Assembly: GCA_035316005.1 (NCBI GenBank)
Contig: DATFXK010000353.1
Location: 1 to 13,031 of the forward strand
Origin: JALZAA01 sp035316005
GTDB taxonomy: Bacteria > Actinomycetota > Acidimicrobiia > IMCC26256 > JACDBD01
Direction: 5' to 3'
DNA length: 13,031 nt
Below the pieces are notes generated by a model. The model ran no database searches, had not been told where the DNA came from, and was given only the letters and a program-made list of their open reading frames with translations. Position 1 is the stretch's first letter; the number at the start of each line of letters is the position of its first letter. Positions 5,547-11,972 of the stretch are shown in pieces. The position numbers and the translations under genes are program-made.

Positions 5547-7376
5547 ATGCGCAAGGGCCACTACCTCCCCATCGAGGACCACGGAGTCATCGGCGACCTC
5601 CACACCGTGGCGCTCGTCGGCATCGACGGATCGGTCGACTTCATGTCGTATCCGCACTTCGGGTCGGCCACGATCTTCTGCGCCCTGCTCGACGCCGAGC
5701 ACGGCGGCCGGTTCCAGATCCGCCCGTGCCAGCCCTCGGGCGCCGTGAAGCAGATGTACCTGCCCGACACGAACGTGCTCATCACCCGCACGCTCGACGA
5801 GGACGGGGTCGCCGAGGTGTCCGACTTCATGCCGGTCGGCGCCAGCGAGGCGGAGCACTCCCACGCGCTGATCCGCCGTGCGAAGGGCGTCCGCGGGGAG
5901 ACGCCGTTCGACGTCATCATCGATCCCCGCTTCGACTACGGCCGCGCCGGCCACAAGGTCGAAGTGCGGGAAGGCGAGATCCTCTTTCACTCCGAGGGGC
6001 CCGGCGGCCGGACCGCCCGGTTGCGCTCCCAGGTCCCGCTCGAGGTGAAGAACGGGGCGGCGGTCGGCACCTTCACGCTCGGCGCGGGGGAGACCGCCGC
6101 GTTCGTGATGGAGGAGGCCGTTCCCGGGCGACCCAGCCCGTCGGAGTCCCCCCATTACGTCGCCGAGGCGTTCAAGGACACCGTCAACTACTGGCGGAAC
6201 TGGGTCGGACGCTCGCAGTACCACGGCCGCTGGCGCGAGACCGTGAACCGCTCCGCGCTGGTGCTCAAGCTGCTCGTGTCGGACAAGTTCGGATCGCTCG
6301 TCGCCGCGCCGACGTGCAGCCTCCCGGAGGAGCTCGGCGGCGAGCGCAACTGGGACTATCGCTACACGTGGATCCGCGACGCGTCGTTCACGCTGTACGC
6401 GCTGATCCGGCTCGGGTACACGGATGAGGCGGGCGCGTTCATGCGGTGGATCGAGGACCGCTGCAACGACCTCGGCCCCGACGGCTCGTTGCAGATCATG
6501 TACGGCATCGACGGGCACAAGGAGCTGACCGAGGAGATCCTTCCGCATTTCGAGGGCTACCGCGGCTCGTCACCCGTGCGCATCGGCAACAGCGCCTACG
6601 ACCAGCTCCAGCTCGACATCTACGGCGAGCTCATGGACTCGGTCTACCTGTACAACAAGTACGGCGCGCCCATCTCCCACGACCTGTGGCACAACCTCGT
6701 GCGCCTCGTGAACTGGGTCACGGAGCACTGGCAGCTCCCCGACGAAGGCGTGTGGGAGGTGCGCGGCGGGAGGCAGGAGTTCCTGTACTCGCGGCTGATG
6801 TGCTGGGTGGCCGTCGACCGCGGCATCCGCCTCGCCGACCGCCGGTCCTTCCCGTATCCGTTCGAGCGGTGGCGCGCCACGCGCGACGAGATCTACAACG
6901 ACATCTACGAGAACTTCTGGGATCCCGAACAGCAGGCGTTCGTCCAGCACAAGGGCACGAAGACGCTCGACGCGTCCACGCTGATAATGCCGTTGGTGAA
7001 GTTCATCAGCTCGATGGACCCGCGCTGGCTCTCGACGCTCAGCGCCATCAAGGACACGCTCGTCGAGGACTCACTCGTGTTCCGTTACCGAATCGGCGAC
7101 GCCGCATCCGACGGCCTCATGGGCGAGGAGGGCACGTTCAACATGTGCTCGTTCTGGTACGCCGAGGTGCTGGCCCGCTCGGGTGACCCGCAGAAGGCGC
7201 GCCTCGTGTTCGAGAAGATGCTCGGGTACGCGAACCACGTCGGGCTGTACGCCGAGGAGCTCGGCCCCCACGGCGAGCACCTGGGCAACTTCCCCCAGGC
7301 TTTCACGCACCTCGGATTGATCAGCGCCGCCTACGCCATCGACCGCAAGCTGTCCGATTCGGGTTGGGTCGCCTGA
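5547..7376 (+). CDS. Glycoside hydrolase family 15, trehalase-like
   Basis: A 609-residue cytoplasmic (no signal peptide) alpha-glucosidase of GH15. The N-terminal beta domain (about residues 1-210) opens with LPIEDHGVIGDLHTVALVGIDGSVDF, typical of the trehalase-like N-terminal domain. The (alpha/alpha)6 barrel follows with GGERNWDYRYTWIRDASFTLYAL. The predicted general acid is E404 in PDEGVWEVRGG and the predicted base is E570 or E571 in GLYAEELGP, followed by GNFPQAFTHLGLISAAYAID. Length and motifs match actinobacterial GH15 trehalases and glucodextranase-like enzymes; trehalose is the likeliest substrate but glucoamylase activity cannot be excluded. The start at 5547 has GGAGAGGA immediately upstream. 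The frame is open much further upstream, but that sequence is a shadow of the SDR gene. No other trehalose gene is in the window. It converges with the E2 gene, 19 nt away. Confidence 0.93.
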   Translation: MRKGHYLPIEDHGVIGDLHTVALVGIDGSVDFMSYPHFGSATIFCALLDAEHGGRFQIRPCQPSGAVKQMYLPDTNVLITRTLDEDGVAEVSDFMPVGASEAEHSHALIRRAKGVRGETPFDVIIDPRFDYGRAGHKVEVREGEILFHSEGPGGRTARLRSQVPLEVKNGAAVGTFTLGAGETAAFVMEEAVPGRPSPSESPHYVAEAFKDTVNYWRNWVGRSQYHGRWRETVNRSALVLKLLVSDKFGSLVAAPTCSLPEELGGERNWDYRYTWIRDASFTLYALIRLGYTDEAGAFMRWIEDRCNDLGPDGSLQIMYGIDGHKELTEEILPHFEGYRGSSPVRIGNSAYDQLQLDIYGELMDSVYLYNKYGAPISHDLWHNLVRLVNWVTEHWQLPDEGVWEVRGGRQEFLYSRLMCWVAVDRGIRLADRRSFPYPFERWRATRDEIYNDIYENFWDPEQQAFVQHKGTKTLDASTLIMPLVKFISSMDPRWLSTLSAIKDTLVEDSLVFRYRIGDAASDGLMGEEGTFNMCSFWYAEVLARSGDPQKARLVFEKMLGYANHVGLYAEELGPHGEHLGNFPQAFTHLGLISAAYAIDRKLSDSGWVA

Positions 7377-7382
7377 CTCTTT

Positions 7383-7395
7383 CCGACTTCGTCGG
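7383..7395. terminator. Weak possible bidirectional hairpin between convergent genes
   Basis: CCGAC, a 3-nt loop TTC and GTCGG form a 5-bp stem in the gap between the GH15 and E2 stop codons. CTGA (7373-7376) and TCAG (7396-7399) could add a short outer stem across an internal bulge. There is no T-tract on either strand, so intrinsic termination is doubtful. Confidence 0.25.
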
Positions 7396-8256
7396 TCAGA
7401 CCTCGACGTCCCAGGGGCGGGTCTCGACGATCTCGCGGACACGAGCCAGGAAGGCGGACGCGTAGGCGCCGTCGAAGGCGCGGTGGTCGAAGCTGAGCCC
7501 GAGCATCCCGACCGCGTGCGGGGCGATGGCGTCAGTGCCGTCGTCGGTCTCGACGACCACGGGGCGCCGGCGCACGCCGTCGGTCGACAGGATCGCGACC
7601 TGCGGCGGATGGATGATCGGCGCCGAGATCGCGGTGCCGGACGGGCCGGGGTTCGTGATCGTGAACGTCCCGCCGGCGATGTCGTCGGGCGCCAGCCGCT
7701 TCGCCCGGGCCCGGGCGGCGAGGTCGTCGATCGCGCCGGCGAGCGCCCCCAGGCGCTTGCTGTCCGCGTCGCGCACCACCGGCACGATCAGGCCCTCGTG
7801 ATCGAGGTCGACGGCGATGCCGAGGTGCACGGCGCGGTGCACGACGAGCTCGCCGTCGCCGACCGCCGCGTTCACGTGTGGGTACGCCGCGACGGCGTCG
7901 ACGACGGCGCGGGCGACGAACGGGAGGTACGTGAGCCCGGCGGGGCGGCGGACCCGCTCCACCTGCTCGAAGTCGACCTCCATCGCGATGAAGGCATGGG
8001 GCGCGACGCGCAGCGAGCGGAGCATGTGCTGGCCCGTGAGCCGCTGTACCCGGTTGAGCGGCACGACCTCGTGGAGGGGAGGCGTATCGAGCACCCGGAG
8101 GACGTCTTCACGGGTGACGCGTCCCGCGGTTCCCGTCCCGTCGATCGTGACCGTGTCGAGTTGATGCTCGGCGATCAATCGACGCACCACCGGCGACCGA
8201 AACCCGGGACGCCGGCGGAGGCGGCGACGGGTGCGGGCCGGATGAACGGTGGCCAC
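7396..8256 (-). CDS. 2-oxoacid dehydrogenase E2 acyltransferase lacking a lipoyl domain
   Basis: A 286-residue dihydrolipoamide acyltransferase-type protein. After an Arg-rich N-terminus comes a peripheral E3/E1-binding domain at about residues 20-57 (RSPVVRRLIAEHQLD...GTGTAGRVTREDVLRVL). The catalytic domain spans about 62-286, with ITNPGPSGT and the active-site motif DHRAFDGA (H258, D262). Catalysis would transfer an acyl group from lipoyl to CoA. The usual N-terminal lipoyl domain with its DKA-type lysine is absent: the protein starts at GTG 8256, and an in-frame TGA lies two codons upstream, so no remnant is attached. The start is supported by TACCGT 7 nt upstream, suggesting a leaderless mRNA. 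It diverges from the fused E1 gene, its likely partner. A lipoyl domain would have to come from another protein. Family is firm; acyl specificity (branched-chain, acetoin or pyruvate) is not resolved. Confidence 0.9.
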   Translation of the reverse strand: MATVHPARTRRRLRRRPGFRSPVVRRLIAEHQLDTVTIDGTGTAGRVTREDVLRVLDTPPLHEVVPLNRVQRLTGQHMLRSLRVAPHAFIAMEVDFEQVERVRRPAGLTYLPFVARAVVDAVAAYPHVNAAVGDGELVVHRAVHLGIAVDLDHEGLIVPVVRDADSKRLGALAGAIDDLAARARAKRLAPDDIAGGTFTITNPGPSGTAISAPIIHPPQVAILSTDGVRRRPVVVETDDGTDAIAPHAVGMLGLSFDHRAFDGAYASAFLARVREIVETRPWDVEV

Positions 8257-8263
8257 GATTCAC

Positions 8264-8269
8264 ACGGTA
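8264..8269 (-). promoter_or_regulatory. Probable -10 element for a leaderless E2 transcript
   Basis: TACCGT on the minus strand is exactly 7 nt upstream of the GTG at 8256. No Shine-Dalgarno lies between them. It is 37 bp from the divergent -10 candidate of the E1 gene, so both promoters would share one short regulatory interval. Confidence 0.5.
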
Positions 8270-8306
8270 GTCACGCGGGTTCCACCAATCGCGGTTCTCC
8301 CGGTCG

Positions 8307-8312
8307 TATCGT
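8307..8312 (+). promoter_or_regulatory. Possible -10 element for the fused E1 gene
   Basis: TATCGT is followed by 7 nt to a predicted transcription start near 8320. This would leave a 14-nt leader containing GGGGTGA as ribosome site before the GTG at 8334. No clear -35 box was found at the expected distance. Confidence 0.4.
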
Positions 8313-8333
8313 TCTCACTGGGGTGAAGAACGA

Positions 8334-10460
8334 GTGAGGCTGCTCGATCGGCTCGCGCACCATCCGGCTCCGCGGAGCAACGGGCGGGGCAACGGTCACC
8401 GAGATCGGTCGCTCGACGAAGCTCTCTCCGACTACCGACTCGCGTGCATCTCGCGCGCGATCGACGACCGCGAGATCGCACTCCGGCAGCAGAGCCAGGT
8501 GTTCTTCCAGATCTCGGGCGCTGGCCACGAGGCCCTGCTGCTCGGCCTCGCCCGTTCTCTGCGCGCCGGGTACGACTGGTTCTTCCCGTACTACCGGGAC
8601 CGGGCGCTCGTGCTGGCGCTCGGAGTGACGCCGTTGGAGATCCTCCTCCAGGCGGTCGGCAGCGCCGACGATCCCGCGTCGGGCGGTCGGCAGATGCCGT
8701 GCCACTGGGGCGATGCCGCCCGCCACATCGTCAGCCAGTCGAGCCCGACCGGGAGTCAGTGCCTTCCCGCCGTCGGGTGCGCGGAGGCGGCGCGCTACAT
8801 CGTCGGGCGCGACCTTCCAAGCTGCACCGCGAACGGCGACGAGGTCACTTACGTGTCGCTCGGGGAGGGGGCGTGCTCGGAGGGCGAGTTCTGGGAGAGC
8901 CTGAACACCGCGTGCCGTCTCGGACTGCCGGTGCTCTACGTGGTCGCCGACAACGGGTACGCGATCTCGGTGCGAGCGAGCGATCAGGCGCCGGCGCCGG
9001 TGTCCGAGATGGTGATGGGCATCCGTGGCCTGCACGTCACGAAGATCGACGGGCGGGACTACTTCGAGGTGCGCCGGCTCGGCGCCGACGCGATCCAGCG
9101 GGTACGGGCCGGTCAGGGGCCGGGGCTCGTCCACGCCACCGTCACCCGCCCGTACTCGCACTCGCTCTCCGACGACCAGAAGAAGTACCGGCCGCCGGAG
9201 GAGCTCGAGGACGAGGCCGAGCACGACCCGATCCTGCTCCTCGAGCGCGCGTTGATCCGAAAGGGCGTGCTGACGCCCGGGCAGGCCGAAGCGGTGCGGA
9301 AGGAGGCCACGGAGATCGTCGCCGAGGCCGCCAAGGAGGCGCTCACCGCCGCCAGACCCGAGCCCGAGCGCGTCACCGACCACCTGCTCGGCCCGCGTCC
9401 GGCTGTCGAGCTTTCCGAACCTCCACAGGAGGGAGAACGCGAGCCGGTCGCCTTCGGGGAGGCGATCCGTCTCACGCTCCACGAGGAGATGGCGCGCGAC
9501 GGGCGCATCCGCGTCTTCGGCGAGGATGTCGCCGACGCCGATCCCGGCGTGCTGGGGAAGGTGCCGGGCAAGGGCGGGGTGTTCGGCGTCACGTACGGCC
9601 TCCAGACCGAGTTCGGGATCGCCCGCTGCTACAACACGCCGCTGGCCGAGGCGAACATCGTCGGCCGCGCGATCGGACAGGCCACGCGCGGGCTGCGTCC
9701 CAGTCCCGAGGTGCAGTTCTTCGACTACATCTGGCCCGCCATGCAGCAGATCAAGTCCGAGGCGGCAACGCTGCGCTGGCGCTCGCACGGCGCGTTCAGT
9801 TGCCCGATGGTCCTTCGCGTCCCGATCGGCGGGTATCTCACCGGAGGGTCGATCTGGCACTCGCAGTGCGGCGAGTCGATCTTCGCCCACGTTCCCGGAT
9901 TGCTCGTCGCCTTCCCGTCACGGGCGCGCGACGCCGTCGGTCTGCTGCGCACCGCGTTCCGCTGCGCGGATCCGGTGCTGTTCCTCGAGCACAAGCACCT
10001 GTACCGCCAGGGGTACAACCGCGACCCGATGCCGCCGCAAGACTGGATGGTGCCGTTCGGCAAGGGTGCGTACGTCACACGCGGCGAACGCGTCACGGTG
10101 GTGACGTACGGCGCGACGGTGCATCGCGCCGAGCTCGCCGCCCGGGAGATCGACCCCGACGGGGGCGCGGTCGAGATCGTCGACCTGCGGACGCTGGTGC
10201 CCTGGGACCAGGACATCGTCGCCGAGTCCGTCGCCAGGACCGGGCGCGTGCTCGTCCTCTACGAGGACACGCTGCGGTGCGGGTTCGGCGCCGAGGTCGC
10301 GGCGTGGATCGCCGACGAGTGCTTCGAGGACCTCGACGCACCCGTGTGGCGCCTCGCCGCGCTCGACACCCCGGTGGCGTACGAGCCCACCCTCGAGCAG
10401 GTTGTCCTCCCGCAGGTCGACGACATCGTCCGCGACGTCCGGGCGCTGCTGGCCTACTGA
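8334..10460 (+). CDS. Fused alpha-beta E1 of a 2-oxoacid dehydrogenase (branched-chain type)
   Basis: A 708-residue thiamine-diphosphate enzyme that decarboxylates a 2-oxoacid and acylates a lipoyl group. Residues about 25-300 form the E1-alpha part, with VFFQISGAGHEALLLGLA, FPYYRDRALVLALG and a ThDP/Mg motif GEG (177-179)...ADNG (205-208), where Glu and Asp replace the commoner GDG...NN residues. A charged linker at about 295-368 leads to E1-beta from about 370, with FGEAIRLTLHEEM, FGEDVADADPGVLG, NTPLAEANIVG, DYIWPAMQQIKSEAATLRWRS and VEIVDLRTLVPWD. Alpha and beta are usually separate genes in actinobacteria, although single-chain versions exist elsewhere. The start is GTG with GGGGTGA just upstream; no ATG occurs before the conserved region. 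It is divergent from the E2 gene. No E3 is in the window. Branched-chain 2-oxoacids are the likeliest substrate, by inference. Confidence 0.93.
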   Translation: MRLLDRLAHHPAPRSNGRGNGHRDRSLDEALSDYRLACISRAIDDREIALRQQSQVFFQISGAGHEALLLGLARSLRAGYDWFFPYYRDRALVLALGVTPLEILLQAVGSADDPASGGRQMPCHWGDAARHIVSQSSPTGSQCLPAVGCAEAARYIVGRDLPSCTANGDEVTYVSLGEGACSEGEFWESLNTACRLGLPVLYVVADNGYAISVRASDQAPAPVSEMVMGIRGLHVTKIDGRDYFEVRRLGADAIQRVRAGQGPGLVHATVTRPYSHSLSDDQKKYRPPEELEDEAEHDPILLLERALIRKGVLTPGQAEAVRKEATEIVAEAAKEALTAARPEPERVTDHLLGPRPAVELSEPPQEGEREPVAFGEAIRLTLHEEMARDGRIRVFGEDVADADPGVLGKVPGKGGVFGVTYGLQTEFGIARCYNTPLAEANIVGRAIGQATRGLRPSPEVQFFDYIWPAMQQIKSEAATLRWRSHGAFSCPMVLRVPIGGYLTGGSIWHSQCGESIFAHVPGLLVAFPSRARDAVGLLRTAFRCADPVLFLEHKHLYRQGYNRDPMPPQDWMVPFGKGAYVTRGERVTVVTYGATVHRAELAAREIDPDGGAVEIVDLRTLVPWDQDIVAESVARTGRVLVLYEDTLRCGFGAEVAAWIADECFEDLDAPVWRLAALDTPVAYEPTLEQVVLPQVDDIVRDVRALLAY

Positions 10461-10465
10461 CGCGC

Positions 10466-10471
10466 TACCCT
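10466..10471 (+). promoter_or_regulatory. Possible -10 element for the WS/DGAT gene
   Basis: TACCCT lies in the 38-bp gap after the E1 stop. A transcription start about 7 nt downstream (near 10479) would give a 20-nt leader that contains a G-rich ribosome site at 10487-10492. The WS/DGAT gene may therefore have its own promoter in addition to readthrough from E1. Confidence 0.4.
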
Positions 10472-10498
10472 CCGCGACATCCGACCGGGGGGTGCTCG

Positions 10499-11941
10499 AT
10501 GGATCGCATGAGCCCGCTGGACGCTTCGTTCCTCCACATCGAGAACGACGTCAACCACATGCACATCGGCTCGGTCGGGATCTTCGAAGGATCCGCTCCG
10601 AACTACGGCGACTTCGCCGACCTCGTCGCCGGCAAGCTCCCTCTCGTGCCGCGCTACCGCCAGAAGGTGCGCTTCGTGCCCTTCGATCTCGGTCGCCCGG
10701 TGTGGGTCGACGACTCGCACTTCAACCTCGGGTACCACCTGCGGCATACCGCGCTGCCCCCGCCGGGCGGTGATCAGGAGCTGCGCAACCTCGTCGGCCG
10801 GCTCATGGCCCAGCAGCTCGACCGCACCAAGCCCCTGTGGGAGATGTGGATGGTCGAGGGGCTCCAGGACGGCCACTGGGCGTTGGTTTCGAAGGTGCAT
10901 CACTGCATGGTCGACGGCGTGTCGGGCTCGGATCTCCTCGCCGTGATGCTCGATCCCGAGCGCGAGCCGCCGCAGGCGAGCCTCGACACGTGGCGGCCCC
11001 AGCCCGAGCCGTCCGACGTGCGGCTCGTCACGGAGGCCCTCGGCGACCTCATCGCCAACCCGTACGAGCAGTTCCGCGCCATGCGCGCCGCTGCGCGCGG
11101 CTGGCGTCAGCTCGGCGAGCTGTTCGGAGAGGCGGCGCGCGGCGTCGCGTCGCTGGCCGGCCTGGTGCGACCGACGGTGGAGTCGTCCCTCAACGGCGCG
11201 ATCGGCCCGCATCGGCGGTGGGACTGGGCGCGCACGACCCTCGCCGACGTGAAGCGCGTGCGTACCGCGCTCGGAGGCACCGTGAACGACGTCGTGCTGA
11301 CCGTGCTCACCCGTGGCTTCCGTGACCTGATCATGGCGCGCGACGAATCACCCGACGGGCGTGTGGTGCGCACGCTGGTGCCGGTGTCGGTACGGCTCGC
11401 CGACGAGCGCGGCGTGTACAACAACCGCGTCTCGGCGATGTTCGCCGAGCTACCGGTCGGGATCGCCGACCCGGCGGAGCGCCTCGCCGCGATCCGACGG
11501 CAGATGGACGGGCTCAAGGAGTCGAAGCAGGCAGTCGCGGGCGAAGTGCTCACTTCACTGTCGGGCTTCGCGCCCGCGCTGCTCCTCGCGGTGGGGACGC
11601 GCGTCGCGTTCCGTATCCCGCAGCGCAACGTGAACACGGTGACCACGAACGTCCCCGGGCCGCAGCAGCCCCTGTACGCATGCGGCCGGCAGATGCTCGA
11701 GGCGTTCCCGTTCGTGCCCATCGCCGGGCACCTTCGCGTCGGGGTCGCGATCTTCTCGTACAACGGCATGCTGAACTTCGGGGTGACCGGCGACTACGAC
11801 ACGGCGCCGGACATCGGCGTGCTGTGCCATGGTGTCGAGGACGGTATGGCGGAATTGTTGAAATTGTCGGGAGACGGCGGCGCTCCGACGGACGCGGCAT
11901 CCGAGCAGGTCCCGGCGGCGAACGGATCCGCGAGAGACTGA
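10499..11941 (+). CDS. Wax ester synthase / acyl-CoA:diacylglycerol acyltransferase (WS/DGAT)
   Basis: A 480-residue O-acyltransferase predicted to transfer an acyl group from acyl-CoA to a fatty alcohol or diacylglycerol, giving storage wax ester or triacylglycerol at the membrane/lipid-body surface. The catalytic HHxxxDG motif is present as HHCMVDG (H134, H135, D139, G140). Other family signatures are MSPLDASFLHIEN at the N-terminus, PLWEMWMVEGL, GTVNDVVLTVLTRGFRDL, YNNRVSAMFAELPVG and NVNTVTTNVPGPQQPLYACG. Length is typical of the family. The ATG at 10499 is preceded by GGGGGGTG; the same frame is open far upstream, but only as an Arg-rich shadow of the E1 gene. The last 25 or so residues form a low-complexity Gly/Ala/Ser tail. 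A di-iron protein gene follows 31 nt later, so the two may be co-transcribed. Confidence 0.95.
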   Translation: MDRMSPLDASFLHIENDVNHMHIGSVGIFEGSAPNYGDFADLVAGKLPLVPRYRQKVRFVPFDLGRPVWVDDSHFNLGYHLRHTALPPPGGDQELRNLVGRLMAQQLDRTKPLWEMWMVEGLQDGHWALVSKVHHCMVDGVSGSDLLAVMLDPEREPPQASLDTWRPQPEPSDVRLVTEALGDLIANPYEQFRAMRAAARGWRQLGELFGEAARGVASLAGLVRPTVESSLNGAIGPHRRWDWARTTLADVKRVRTALGGTVNDVVLTVLTRGFRDLIMARDESPDGRVVRTLVPVSVRLADERGVYNNRVSAMFAELPVGIADPAERLAAIRRQMDGLKESKQAVAGEVLTSLSGFAPALLLAVGTRVAFRIPQRNVNTVTTNVPGPQQPLYACGRQMLEAFPFVPIAGHLRVGVAIFSYNGMLNFGVTGDYDTAPDIGVLCHGVEDGMAELLKLSGDGGAPTDAASEQVPAANGSARD

Positions 11942-11972
11942 ACCACACGGGTCGACGGGAAGGAACAGCATC

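Noticed and set aside
5457..6548. 363-codon minus-strand open frame under the GH15 gene
   Set aside because: Composition is Arg/Gly/Ala/Val-rich without recognisable motifs, and it overlaps a clear GH15 catalytic domain.
8271..9890. 539-codon open frame on the minus strand opposite the fused E1 gene
   Set aside because: It lies wholly over a well-supported E1 gene, is rich in Arg, Gly, Asp and Leu, shows no domain I recognise, and is the expected antisense shadow of high-GC coding DNA.
8444..10498. Long in-frame N-terminal extension of the WS/DGAT gene
   Set aside because: The extension is Arg-rich shadow sequence of the E1 gene; the WS/DGAT family N-terminus begins at the ATG at 10499 with a G-rich ribosome site.
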